Shown here: one piece after another, positions 23,713 through 42,257 of the stretch
How the letters are laid out: every line of letters begins with the position of its first letter
How positions within the stretch are numbered: the stretch's first letter is position 1
From: Haliclystus octoradiatus
Taxonomy: Eukaryota; Cnidaria; Staurozoa; Stauromedusae; Haliclystidae
Assembly (NCBI GenBank): GCA_916610825.1
Contig: OU744450.1
Span: forward strand, 2,568,578-2,632,577
Direction: 5' to 3'
DNA length: 64,000 bases
Made by a program: the position numbers and the translations under genes
Notes under the pieces: generated by a model
Told to the model about the DNA's origin: nothing
What the model saw: only the letters and a program-made list of their open reading frames with translations
The model's database searches: none

Positions 23713-25673
23713 AGCAGTTTATTAAAGACATATAAACAGTTTACAGTTTGAAGATTAAGGTATTATATTTATTTACATTGGTTGTTTAATTACGCTAGTG
23801 CTGCTTCTTGATGTCTGACTAATATTTTCTATATTGATATAATGTATTTTTGTATTTTGTATTTTTGGTTTGATAATATAGGATTACATAATTATACTTC
23901 TGTTAATTTATTTCTAATTGTACTTTTGAATTGATTGTAATTTAAAGAATTATAAGCGGAGTACTTTTGAAGGAGTTTCGCCCCTCGAAAAGAGAAACTG
24001 CGTTTTCCACGATCGGTTGTGACCCGAGGTAGGCGTGGTTCCCCTTTCCGTCTAGTGTTGTATACAGTTGTAATGTCCGAAGTAATAAGTTCTTTTGCTA
24101 ACATTGTTGTTCGAATTTCATCTTCCTGGAATACATTTAACCAATTTAATTGTTCTAAGTTATCGTTCATTTGTGTAAATTTTCGTTTACAAAGTACAAT
24201 TTTTGATGCTTTATTAATGACATCACGTTGGAATTTTTTCAATAATGTTTCGCAACAGCAGCTCCAGACAGGTAATGCATACAATGCTGGCTGAATTATC
24301 ATTGATTCTATTATTGATTTCAGCATTTCTAATGGTAGATCATCTTTAACTTTTTTGATGTTATGTAGTCGAATTCTTGCTGTTTTGATAATGTTTGTGA
24401 TGTGTTGTCTGTAGCTGTGCTGATCGTCAAAAGTAACTCCTAGGTTCTTCGCACATGATACATAATCTATAGTGTTGTTATTTAATGTTATGATAGGGTT
24501 GATACTAGATGTTTTTACTTGCTTGTGGCCTATACACATAGCTTTTGTTTTTGATACATTTAGCGATAAGAAGTTGTTTTGGCACCAGTTTTGAATTTTT
24601 TCCAAGTCCATATTGATCTTTTCACTGGCTTCAATATGTGAATTAATGTTTTTAGGATTGAAGGTATGAATAAGCTGCGTGTCATCGGCATATTGCCAGG
24701 ATTTGCAGTTTTTAATGACATCGGGGATGTCGTTGACGTAAATAATGAAAAGAAGTGGCCCCAGAATTGAACCCTGAGGGACACCACAGGAAAGATACAT
24801 TTTTTCTGATGATACATCACCAACTTTAATAAACTGATTTCTATCTTTTAAATAAGATGTAATCCACTTCATAGCTTTAGATTTTAATCCTAAAGATACA
24901 AGTTTTTGACTTAATACTGAATGACAAATACTATCAAAGGCTTTTGACATATCTAAAAGTAATAAAACTGACAATTCATGCTGATCCATTGCCTTCAGTA
25001 TGGTATCAGAAATCTCAAGTAGCGCAGTTACTGTTGAACAACCAAGCTTGTATCCATGTTGTGAAGTTGTGAGAGATTCTTTGACGTGATCGTATAATTG
25101 ATGATAAATAATGCGTTCAGTCAATTTGGATAGTAATGATAATAAAGATATAGGACGATGTTGACCAGGTTCTTGTGCCTCAGGTACTTTAGGAATTGGT
25201 GTTATTTGTGCAGTTTTGAAAATGGCAGGAAAAATGGATAGTTCTATTGACATGTTGATTAGAGTTGTAATTTGTGTTATGGTTGCAGGTAAAGACGTTT
25301 TTAAGATATAACCATTAATTCCATCACTTCCTGGAGAACTCCAGTTTGAGAATCGTGAGACAGCTTTTATGATATCAATATTGTTGACTTGATGAAAATC
25401 AAATGTTGGGGGTAATTTAGGAGGGATTAGTAATGTTTCTTGAGGTGTACATAAGTTTTTAATATTCTCACCAACGTCACAAAAGAACTTATTCATCGCA
25501 TTTAACTCTTCAACTGAATCAATCGAACATTTTGCTTGTTGTGAGGGTTTTGTTAATTTCTGAATTAGATGCCAGGTTTCTTTCGGGTCTCCATTACACA
25601 TCTTGAATTTATTATGATGGTACCGATGACGAGCTGACTTTAAAATTTTATTCAATTTGTTTCTTTCTTTCTT

Positions 25674-25675
<2 letters not shown>
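23668..25675 (-). mobile_element. 5'-truncated LINE with reverse transcriptase, GATT-repeat tail
   Basis: The 3' end at the left is a run of GATT units (23668-23712) after AGCAGTTTATTAAAGACATA. The 5' side stops at the long TG microsatellite, with the endonuclease and ORF1 missing. It shares the TDRGKRSFSFRGA C-terminus and the 3' UTR motif with the LINE at 15.6-19.7 kb, so both belong to one clade but to different subfamilies. Confidence 0.85.
23892..25675 (-). pseudogene. LINE ORF2 remainder: reverse transcriptase, uninterrupted but 5'-truncated
   Basis: The frame is open from the microsatellite border to the stop. Motifs are NWSSPGSDGINGY, GVPQGSILGPLLFIIYVND, catalytic QYADDTQ, and the thumb/C-terminal region ending NKLTEV. 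The open frame continues to a Met at 25790 through a poly(His-Thr) stretch, which is only the translated CA repeat and flank, not element protein. Lack of stops suggests recent insertion. It cannot mobilise itself because the endonuclease is absent. Confidence 0.85.

Positions 25676-25742
<67 letters not shown>
25676..25742. repeat. (TG)n microsatellite
   Basis: About 33 uninterrupted TG units abut the truncated 5' end of the LINE. Confidence 0.97.
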
Positions 25743-25745
<3 letters not shown>

Positions 25746-26156
25746 CGTGCTGTCGCGTGCATGGATTTGTTTTTCGTTTTTCTCTGACAATTGTTACGTA
25801 AAAATTTCGAAAAACATATCATTAGAATCAATGTCATCCCGCGAGTGTAATGACGATTTTAGTTTTTATATACCATTCCTTATTTCCTGCATCGAAAGAA
25901 AACATATCTTTATTTTGTAATCCAACTTTGCGTGACAACAACAAAGCAATTTGTCCTTCTCAATTTCACACATACATCATTGACCATTCTCTATTGTTCA
26001 CGCGATTATTCTATTGTTATATTGATGAAATAGGTCAATCAAATTTCAAGTAACGGAGACTTGCAGTCTTGAAAATGAATGAATCAACCCAGCAGCGCGG
26101 GGCACTCATTGCTAGTATTACTATCCGACATACATTTATACGACATATAGGATTGC

Positions 26157-26325
26157 TTAAATTAGTTTTCTGAAGTTAGTAAGATTGATTTTTTCTATTT
26201 TAAATTTAAATACGAATAATGTTTTGCTCAAAGCAATATCTTTGGCGAGAGAGTTCCACAAGGTAACAATGCGATTAAAAAAAATAATTTTTGGACGTGT
26301 TTGTTCTCGGAATATATCTGAGCAC
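26157..26325 (-). mobile_element. LINE RT C-terminal relic
   Basis: On the minus strand FREQTRPKIIFFNRIVTLWN, continued by SLAKDIALSKTLFVFKFK and ending KLI-stop, fits the C-terminus of LINE ORF2 proteins. The upstream part is lost. Confidence 0.6.
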
Positions 26326-26419
26326 AAAGTTTATGATTGAAGCATTTTCATCCACTTCCGACATTTTCGAACTATGACATGCCCCATGGCAATTGATACC
26401 AACTGAAAAAAAACAATAG

Positions 26420-27070
26420 GAAGCAACAAGCAAGTATCATGACGGATGCTCTGCTGCTCCTCGCTGTAGAACGAATCGTATCTTTATATATTTATACCCA
26501 GCGAGATGTCCCAAGCGATTCTTGCATTGAATGCTTATCTTTTGTTTGTTCTCACGAGGTTAAACATAGAAGCGAGGCACTACACACGTTGCAGTGATCT
26601 GTTTATCATACAGAGGTCGTAAGATGACTATACCAATTTTTTTCCGCTATATGGGTCAATTGACTTGCATTTACATTGTATTAGACATTATCAATTCAAT
26701 CGAAGACATCATCAATGCTTATCTTTTGTTTGTTCTCACGAGGTTAAACATAGAAGCGAGGCACTACACACGTTGCAGTGATCTGTTTATCATACAGATG
26801 TCGTAAGATGACTATACCAGTTTTTTTCCGCTATATGGGTCAATTGACTTGCATTTACATTGTATTAGACATTATCAATTCACTGAACGCTATTGAAAAC
26901 AAACTTGATATAAGAACAAGAAATATGTCTTTAATCATATTATTGTAAGGAATTACTAGTTCCAGTTCAAATATCTTTGAAGGTGTCATTCTGGAGTATA
27001 TTTTTTGCTGTGGATAGGTTCTCGGCATCATTCTTTGGACCGGAGTTCATGAAATAGTTCTCGAAATTCG
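26420..27070 (+). repeat. Upstream segment of the tandem secreted-gene unit, copy 2
   Basis: This is the counterpart of 14820-15450 (ACGAATCGTAT, ATACCCAGCGAGATG, TTCTCGGCATCATTCTTTG). It contains its own 184-bp internal tandem duplication. Confidence 0.65.
26531..26884 (+). repeat. 184-bp tandem duplication
   Basis: ATGCTTATCTTTTGTTTGTT starts at 26531 and again at 26715, and the two copies are almost identical to the end at TATTAGACATTATCAATTCA. The copy-1 locus (14820-15450) has the block once, so the doubling is recent. Confidence 0.9.
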
Positions 27071-27084
27071 TAGAATTAGTAAGT

Positions 27085-28090
27085 AGCAAAGTAGCCAAAT
27101 ATAATAGTGTATGTTTAGGTAAAAAATTCCTATAAATCAAAAAATTTATAATGCTTTCCTAAATGGCCAGAAACAAGAAGTTGTCTGCTGCTATGTATGT
27201 CTCAATTGCACATGCGCAATTTTGAGCACTATCGACTCGGGATGTGTCTATACTATTTGCGATATGCATTGTCCACTACTTCGGTAGTTTGAGCACTCTG
27301 GTATGGCACAGATGTTTTTTTCATGTGATGAATCGTTTCACCACATTGATAACTCATCTTGACTTGAGGTCAGTTCTTTGTTCGCTCACTGAGCATTACT
27401 GATGAAGGCTAATGGTCAGAAACATGTACTTGTCTGCTGCTATTAAATGTTTTCCTCAAAACCATCTATTTCAAGTAAGGAAAGCCAATATTGGACATTT
27501 TCAATGCTTGACACATATAAATTGAAAAGTAATGAGGTTTATGTAAAATTGAAGAATATTATAACTACTGTCTACACCTTCTTCAAATGAATTTCAGAAA
27601 TTTCCAATTCAATTTCAGAAATTGCAAACAAATTTTAATTATTTTCATATCTCTCCCGTATAATTGTATTTTGTCTAATTACATACAAGAATCAACAGGC
27701 AGTATCCAAACGCTTTTTTCAAGTCTATATACTGCTACTGACTACACCTATACTAATTTATGGTTGAAGATATTATCGTAGCAAAACTCAAAAAAATTTA
27801 AAATGCTAGAATCTGTTGAATGATATTTGCGAAAACTTAATTAAAATATATGGTTGATGTTGTTGTTGTTTAACTTGTGAAGTTATAAAAAATATTGACA
27901 GGCAAATAAAGGGACGAGTAGGGCATCTATTTATGAAATTGATATTGATAAATTATGAAAAGACATATTATTGGGTACATACAGCTTTCCTATAAAAGTT
28001 TCGAGATAAACAAAGAGTACTAAGATCGAGCGATGGTTTGTTCCTTGCAATGGAAAAAAGATGACATTGCTGAAAGAAACGTTACATTTG
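27085..28090. other. Intergenic, dispersed repeat fragments only
   Basis: Sequence near 27165-27190 (GCCAGAAACAAGAAGTTGTC) and 27410-27450 resembles 48890-49110 inverted. No gene is seen. Confidence 0.4.
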
Positions 28091-28105
28091 TTTTTAAGGT
28101 CGGTG

Positions 28106-28491
28106 GATTAGCGGATTAGATAAGATAGGAGGATTAGCTCAGATGGCAGAGCAACCGAACTTCAGGTCGGATCATATCTGATCGACTGTGGTTCAAATCC
28201 CCCTAAGGTCAACTCAGCCTTGACTTTATCTGAAACATCAAATGAGTACCATCTGAGGATGGCATATGAAATGGTTCAGAGCGAATTGCATTGTGATTAG
28301 CTGCGGCGCATCGCTGCGCATTGACAATCAAGACGTATCTGCCATGAAATCTGTTGACATTGATCTGCAGTGTCGCGGCTGAGATCAACAAAGAGCGTTT
28401 AAAATCATTGCTCTCAGCGAAAAAAGCCATTCATCTAGAAATAGAAGAGTGGTACGGGTGCCTTCGGTAGGGCGACACTGTCTACATTACT
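28106..28491 (+). mobile_element. tRNA-derived SINE, family A, with 15-bp target duplication
   Basis: The tRNA-like head has TTAGCTCAGATGG and a box B GGTTCAAATCC near 28190, then the family body and the end CTACATTAC. TTTTTAAGGTCGGTG flanks it at 28091-28105 and 28492-28506. It sits directly upstream of the promoter block of secreted gene copy 2. Confidence 0.88.
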
Positions 28492-28494
28492 TTT

Positions 28495-28620
28495 TTAAGG
28501 TCGGTGCAATACTGTGCGATGCTAATATTAATAGGCGCGTTTCTATTTAGTCAATACCAACCGGCTGATTTTTGGGGAGTTGGAGGACCGTATCCTGCTT
28601 CTGGCCTTCTCAACCAGTAT
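28495..28620 (+). promoter_or_regulatory. Putative promoter of secreted gene copy 2
   Basis: Conserved with 19735-19870 (GTGCAATACTGTGCG, AATAGGCGCGTTT, CAATACCAACCGGCTG). After it comes a short LINE-tail-like run (TTTGATTTGATTTGATA, 28620-28710) and then the conserved AAATAAATACATTTCTTGTT and acceptor-like cacag before the ATG. Confidence 0.4.
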
Positions 28621-28799
28621 TTGATTTGATTTGATATATTTTGCCAAACCTCTTCATATGGGCAGGAAAATTACATTTCACTTACATATAGGTCAGGCTT
28701 CTTTGCAATTTCCCCTGGCTAAATCTTTTCGCTGGCTCTGTATTAAAATAAATACATTTCTTGTTATTGAATCACAGGAGTTCTGAAAAAAACTCAAGA

Positions 28800-29975
28800 A
28801 TGCATCTCAGGCTAACTACTATCGTCATCCTCTCAGCAATTTTCATTTCTATATGCAATTCAAAACAAGCAACATCCACAGAAAGTAATCAAAAGCGAGC
28901 CATCCCTGCTCCTGTGATCATTGGGTTGTCAAGTTTGGCAACAGGATGGACCAATCGTGGTTTTGCCGCATCGGGCGCAGCAACAGCCAAAATGCGCTTT
29001 GAAAAAACAGAGGCATTACTGAAGGATCTAGAAAGTAGTATCGGATCAAGCTTCGATTGGACAAATCAATTAGTGCAGTATGCAGCTGCATTTCACAGGT
29101 GTAAAACGTTTGGAGAAGAACTGACAAAGTCACTTACGGAGACAGATGAAAATGGACCAACGGAAAAAGCAAAAGCAGAAGCTAGAACGATCCTAGATCA
29201 CGATGACTCTGGTGCAAAGAAGACACTTATCAAGTACAACAGGATGATAATGGGTAAAGGGATAGATGGAAAATCAATATTGGATGTATATCCACAAGTA
29301 ATTGATAAAAATGATGTAAATTATGTAATGAAGGTCACGGAGTTCTTTGCATACGTTCTCATCAACCAGCATACATGCTACCAGGCATGGATTAAAGCCA
29401 ATGAAATAATTCCGGATATAGACTACAATGTCGAAGAGAAATACAAAAGTATCACAGCGATCCAAAAGCCGTTTATCGATTCTATCCTTGCAAAAATCAA
29501 GCCATATCATTGGGGTAGAACAGACGCAAAGAGGACAAAAACTATCCAAAAAATTGCACATGGAACTGTCTGCCAGATTGATTACAAAGGTCAATCATGG
29601 GGTGGTTATGTTCCAAACAGTGATCGATGGTCAACACGATGCCGTGCTGCATACGGTGTTTATCCAAATTGGAAACAGTTGTGGGAGGACGGAGTAAAAG
29701 CAAGCGCATCTTTCAAAGTTCTCTACAGGGTCTGTGGTGCTACAACAATTAAATATGTGGCCAGATTTTCAGATCGACTCATCAAAACAGATGATGGTAA
29801 AACGATTTGTACAACAAAATATGGCATGCAGAGTGGTACAGTAGACAAAGGAAAGTGCCTTGTACCCAAGTCGAGATCAACAACTTCATTTGACGGAACT
29901 CTGCTGCCGATCTTATACTACTTGCACATAGAATGCAAAATCGAAGATATGTTTAACAAGAAATACAAACAATAG
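28800..29975 (+). CDS. Secreted protein paralogue 2, 391 aa, family not recognised
   Basis: The start MHLRLTTIVILSAIFISICN matches paralogue 1, and an earlier in-frame Met at 28761 lies in the presumed 5' UTR intron/exon border. The signal peptide is followed by a Ser/Thr/Glu segment ending in KR, a possible proprotein cleavage site. A hydrophobic Gly/Ala/Ser-rich stretch follows (APVIIGLSSLATGW), then a long helical charged region (TCYQAWIKANEIIP conserved). The C-terminal half carries most of the eight mature-protein cysteines, including CGATTIKY, KTDDGKTIC and KCLVPK, which suggests a disulfide-stabilised extracellular domain. There is no transmembrane segment after the signal. The CDS is intronless. 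Expected location is extracellular or secretory granule; the function is unknown and I do not assign one. Confidence 0.85.
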   Translation: MHLRLTTIVILSAIFISICNSKQATSTESNQKRAIPAPVIIGLSSLATGWTNRGFAASGAATAKMRFEKTEALLKDLESSIGSSFDWTNQLVQYAAAFHRCKTFGEELTKSLTETDENGPTEKAKAEARTILDHDDSGAKKTLIKYNRMIMGKGIDGKSILDVYPQVIDKNDVNYVMKVTEFFAYVLINQHTCYQAWIKANEIIPDIDYNVEEKYKSITAIQKPFIDSILAKIKPYHWGRTDAKRTKTIQKIAHGTVCQIDYKGQSWGGYVPNSDRWSTRCRAAYGVYPNWKQLWEDGVKASASFKVLYRVCGATTIKYVARFSDRLIKTDDGKTICTTKYGMQSGTVDKGKCLVPKSRSTTSFDGTLLPILYYLHIECKIEDMFNKKYKQ

Positions 29976-30292
29976 TTGAAGAAGATTTGTGATATATAAA
30001 CATTCATAATATACGAACATCACATTATATAATAGATCATATTAGAACACAATTGTATTATTGCTGTATTATTAGCAATGATCTGTAACAAGATATCAAC
30101 AAAGTTCTTTTTCTGGCCTCTTTTGATTGATCGAATGATTGATTATTATTTGTATGGATTTCATAGAGGCGGATACATGATATCAAGAATTCACAGCCTA
30201 AAATATCATAAATAACTATGAAAACAACTAAATTAATTAAACAAGTGAGATGCGTCAGTTGTTCTAGTTTTCCAATGAAATCAATATTTTGA
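29976..30292. other. 3' flank of secreted gene 2, AT-rich
   Basis: No further gene was found. ATATAAACATT-type AT-rich sequence could carry the polyadenylation site, but no clear AATAAA is close to the stop. Confidence 0.4.
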
Positions 30293-30365
30293 TAGCCTAC
30301 GTCCAGACTAAATCGTTTCTGAAGGAAACTTTCCTTCAGAAACGTTTTAATCTGGACGCAGGCTA
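30293..30365. mobile_element. 73-bp foldback MITE with 8-bp target duplication
   Basis: The arm TAGCCTACGTCCAGACTAAA is repeated inverted at the right end (GGACGCAGGCTA). TATTTTGA flanks it at 30285-30292 and 30366-30373. An 8-bp duplication fits hAT-type mobilisation. The second copy is at 32097. Confidence 0.85.
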
Positions 30366-30719
30366 TATTTTGACGGCTTTAGAGTTTCAACAAATACCTT
30401 CTGTCATTCTCAAGATCATAATTTTCTATCAAATTACAAACAATTATTTCAGATAAATTATTGTGATTCCAAAAAAAATTAAGAAATTGAAAATTCTTTT
30501 AATCTCAATATGACTAAATCAGATAACATCAAATTTATTTTAAATATGCTATTTATGTCAACAAGGAATATTTCTTTAAAAAAAGCATTTTGTATTTCGA
30601 AACAATACAAACAATCTACTTAATTTTAGTTATCGCTTTAGAACGCGATAAAACCTAACGTTTGAAAATATCCAAAGTTTTTGAGCCTTTGATATATTTT
30701 TCGGTCACACATCTATAGA

Positions 30720-31240
30720 AAATACTTTGCAGTCTACTCTAGACAACGTCTCAATCTGGGCATCTAAATGGCAGCTCAGACTTGCCCACGAAAAGTGTTT
30801 TACTTCTTCTCCTGGGTTAAAGCAACACTATGTACGTACTCCAATCAGTTTAGATGGCCACGCCCTAAATAATATCAATAAAATCAAATACTTGGGAATA
30901 ATTTTAACAACCGACTTGAAGACATCCTCTCATTGCACTATGATACCAGCAAAGGCAAACCCAACGTTCTGTTTATTAAAGAAATGTTTTACATCACGTG
31001 ATCCTTCAATTCTATTAAAAGCTTATAAAATCTATGTCAGACCTATTTTGGAACCTTCGTCCCCTGTTGGGAACCCATCCCTTACAAAATACATTAAATT
31101 CATTGAATCTGTGCAGAGAAGATTTTCTCGTTTTATTTACATTATTAAAAAAATAGATCCAGATACAAATGGATAGATATAGCTGGATCTAGAGTCCCTT
31201 GAGTTAAGACGATTTGGTTTGGGCAGCTTGATCCTTTGTA
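30720..31240 (+). mobile_element. LINE RT fragment (thumb/C-terminal region), 5' part
   Basis: The frame 30727-31176 contains SIWASKWQLRLAHEKC, NKIKYLGIILTTDLK and YKIYVRPILEPSSPVGNP, typical of the region after the RT catalytic core in I/Jockey-type LINEs. The frame decays after ~31176 (LESLELRRFG-like residues in another frame). A foreign block then separates it from its C-terminus at 31625. Confidence 0.75.
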
Positions 31241-31620
31241 TTAACTATATATTTTTAGAGAAGTGACCTTGTGAATTTAAGACGCGCGCATCGTTACGTA
31301 GGTTTAGCGAATGCGCACATATTATTTGATATTTAATAAAATTGAATGTAATTAGTGTGTTCTTCGTCAGTAGTGTTTGGAGATCAGACTGTTTCAGATA
31401 AAATTATAAATGTAGGGAATTTGAATACGTATTTAGTCAAATATCAGTAAAGAAGTTATGTGTTATTAATAAAGTCATTGAATTTAAATACGTCTCTTGT
31501 TTTGTTATGCTGAACTGATGTTCTTTAAATCAAATACTCTGTCCGAAAAGTAAACTAAATCGGAGAGTCCGATACACGATTAAAACAAGGTATTTGCTTT
31601 TTGTAAGTACACAACTTAGT
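31241..31620. other. Insertion splitting a LINE fragment, possibly a solo LTR or other element
   Basis: The block has no LINE similarity, contains AATAAA words near 31337 and 31468, and interrupts the RT frame. I could not define its ends or a target duplication. Confidence 0.3.
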
Positions 31621-32012
31621 AGATATGGATATTAACGATTATTGCCAATACCAGATAAATAAATACAATATGAGGGGCCATAATCTAAAGTTATCATCTT
31701 CATTATGCCCCAAATCAAATACTACAAAACATCAATACTTTAATCGTGTCATCCGACCGTGGAACAATCTTCCTGAACACATTTTATCAGCAAAGAATTT
31801 ACAAACTTTCAAAATTAAACTAAATAATGAAGATCTGTCAAACTGCTGTTTAGTATATTCAAATTAATTCTTAGTTTAAATTTAATCATAAAACAAATTA
31901 TGTATCACATGTATATTGAAGGGTGGTACGTATGAGTGGGAGCCTTGGGTTTTCCCTGTATTCGCCTGTCAAATTTTAAACTATTGATGAATAAAGCAAC
32001 AACAACAAGCAA
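31621..32012 (+). mobile_element. LINE RT C-terminus and 3' UTR
   Basis: Frame 31625-31867 (YNMRGHNLKLSSSLCPKS, RVIRPWNNLPEHILSA) is the ORF2 end. The 3' UTR has TTCCCTGTATTCGCCTGTCA and ends at AATAAAGCAACAACAACAAG. The same 3' UTR words occur at 39950-39990, so the two fragments belong to one LINE family. Confidence 0.75.
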
Positions 32013-32096
32013 CATGGCAGCATCAACATTCTTATATTAAAAAATGAATCCTTGATTAAGGTTCGCAAAGCGAACATCCCCCTCCCTAGCCTGCGT

Positions 32097-32173
32097 CCAG
32101 ACTAAAACGTTTCTGAAGGAAAATGTAAACTTTACACTTTCCTTCAGAAACGTTTTAGTCTGGACGCAGGCTA
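32097..32173. mobile_element. 77-bp foldback MITE, second copy
   Basis: TAGCCTGCGTCCAGACTAAA is repeated inverted as TTTAGTCTGGACGCAGGCTA. CCCCTCCC precedes it and recurs one base beyond its right end, so a target duplication is likely. Confidence 0.8.
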
Positions 32174-34556
32174 CCCCCTCCCCCAATATTACGAATTTTG
32201 TGATTGTTGTTTCCGAAAGCACACATTTACACAAGTGCAACCATTTAAATGCAAATTTTCACGGTTAAGTGAATTTGTAGTTTAATTTTTCTGGAATAAA
32301 AATTGTTTTAATCATCAATAAACTGTTCATTAATCGCATTATAAAAATGGGCTACAGAGAAATGGGGCCGCGCGGAAATGAGGTCAAAAGGTGGATGCAG
32401 ACATCATCATAAAAAATAATCAAATCACATTTAAAAGTATTCAGTGATATAAAAGAAAGAAAGGATATTATCCAAATATTATTATTCTATTACTGTATTA
32501 ATCTTGACATCCTGTCCAGCCCTTCCGACTTCTTAAAACCAAACTATGATAAAACTTAAATGACGAAACAAAATGCTTCCCAGCTGTAATATCTATATGA
32601 TGACGATATCTTCGATGGTTGTGAGCCGGAAACAGGTGTTTTACAATAAACTGCTTGTATAACATTTTATATTATTAATACAAAATGTGTTCTGCTTTAT
32701 TCACACAACAACCAGGTAACAGAATTTTGAACATTGAACAAGCACAAATTCAATTCAATAGGGAGCTACAACTAAATACTTTCAAATTTCAAAATCAGCA
32801 ACATTTTGCAGGAATAAATGTTGTTATCGAGCTGCGTGACATACAACCGGCAGAAATATTACTGGTTGTTGATGTAGATTAACATCTCTGTGCTTGACTG
32901 CTGGTTATAAATTCAAGCAAATTCGTCGAATAAAATTCCTTAATAAAAGTACTTGTCGCTTTCCTGTTACTAGTCCAGTTTCTACATGTAAACAAAGTTA
33001 AAGCATTTGGCTTCGAAACATCAGAAATGCTACATATACGAATTGAAACAGAAAATAACATCAAATCAAAAACAAAAGTAATAATATAGTATTATGGAGA
33101 TCTCCAACCTGCTATTTTCAATACTGTGGTTGGACCCAAACAAGTTGATAATCTCGGCTCAAATCTTGTAACACTATGTAGCTGAGCGCAGCCAGGCCAA
33201 TAATTTAGATGAAGTGCACTGAACGTGAAATGATATCTCCGTAGTTGATCATCAGCCTCAAGAGGTATATCTTGCTTAATATATAATAAATTACAGCCTT
33301 GAAATCGTGATTGAAAAGTTTCTCGCCGTTGTTTTGTCTGATGAAAGAACCGCACAGACTACAGACGAGCAGCAGACAACAGCTTGTATTTTCAACAGTC
33401 CAAGCGTCCATGAATGACGTCATTACCGGAAGTAATACTTTTGAAAGAAGCGTTTATGTTTCTAATAGCAACAGCTAGCATGGTGTGATATTTTATCTTC
33501 TTACAAATTCAAAACAAATTATGCAACTGATTTATGAAATTTGTTTCATGATCACAATCATTTACAGTATTGGAATGAAATACTGTAATTTCGCAGCTGA
33601 ACAGAAACCTTGTTTATTCTATTCAATGACATACATAATTTTGAAATTATTATGGGGATATGCCCCCTACAAAGCAGCAAAGTTGTATGACCTGAGCTTG
33701 ACATTGACCTATCATTACAAGGATTAAGTATATTAAATATTTTGAAATGTTAGTTGTTGCATAATAACATTGCATGCGTTGTTCAATCAGGAGCGTATGT
33801 ATTAATTAATGTTGCTTAATCCCATCAGTTGTGTTCTCTTTGATAAAGTTTAACCCGCTTAAGTGGAATTCGGATAAATGAAATTCAGTTTAACCCGCTT
33901 AACTGCAACCTGAATCTGAAACCCTATGAACTATTTTCTGGTAAAACCCTTGATAAACCATTTTAGATAAGTGCAAATTCGGATAAATGCAACGAAAATT
34001 GTTGGCAGGTTTGATTTATATTCCAAACAGTATCAAATTTAATATGTTTAAGCACGCGATACAGATGAAGTACTGTTTCTTTGTTGTATAGCACAGTAGT
34101 CTAAACAAAGAAACACATTGGCTTAAACGCAGGTGTATAAATTGGGATAATATATCAGAATTAGAATAACAAAAACGAAACTTGACAATGTCAACATTTC
34201 CTGACAAATTTGAACTTTACAAATACTGTAATGTAACAACAAAATAGGAGTCATACACAGCAAATTACAAACAGGTCTGTAGATAGAAACAAATATCACA
34301 TCAATTTAAGCGTTTATATTCTAACAAGAACAGTTTCCGGAAAAACAATTGTCAGTGGAAAGGTCCCACAAATATTGTATAAATGAAAGAAATTTATCCG
34401 ATTTGAGGAACACTCTCTGTGTAGAGAACAATTTCGAGGAACATTCACATCACTTTTATTGTTCATATAATGGCATTTTGATAATATTATCTAATTATTG
34501 ACAAACATTTATTATAACATATAACAATAAATGAAAAAAGGATTGTCATTTTAAAT
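32174..34556. other. Intergenic, no supported gene
   Basis: Small open frames (32685-32882 plus; 33092-33355 and 33205-33423 minus) show no domain, signal peptide or splice logic that I can defend. A GTTTAACCCGCTTAA word is repeated near 33848 and 33888. Confidence 0.5.
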
Positions 34557-41902
<7,346 letters not shown>

Positions 41903-42257
41903 TTTGTTTGAAGAAGTCAAATCTATCTACACTAAACGAGATTTCGCAGGGGGAATGCATGAGGGAAAACCATATTACGCCCCCTTAAAGAAACATGATA
42001 ATCTTTAAAAACGTGCTTGCTAATCTCATATAATTAAATAACTGATCTCATATCTGCAATTAAATACTCTCGCGTAACTAGTGATCTTCCTTTTTAAAGT
42101 AGTTTAATGTGAGTTTGAGAAATGAAATAGAGAGTATTACTGTATTAGTAATGCCAATTTCTTGACTAGGGTTTTATTCTTCACATTTTTAAGGGAGCAC
42201 GTCGATTCTCGATTCGGAACAATCTCACATGCGTTCTTGTAAAAAAGTGCGGGCAAG
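41903..42257. promoter_or_regulatory. Bidirectional promoter between NDUFS8 and PRPF19
   Basis: The two start codons are 355 bp apart and divergent, with no other gene between them. Both start codons lie in near-identical contexts (AAAATGGCG and AAGATGGCG), close to the YY1 site AAGATGGCGGC often found at the start of housekeeping genes. No TATA box is evident at either end. YY1 use is an inference. Confidence 0.8.

Noticed and set aside
25652..25920. Poly(Cys-Val) and poly(His-Thr) frames
   Set aside because: Translations of the TG/CA microsatellite on each strand.
29274..29594. Minus-strand 106-codon frame opposite secreted gene 2
   Set aside because: It is antisense to a clearly coding, paralogue-conserved frame.
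32685..33423. Small host gene(s) on either strand
   Set aside because: Frames of 60-87 codons overlap on both strands with no conserved motif, and splice sites could not be linked into a model.
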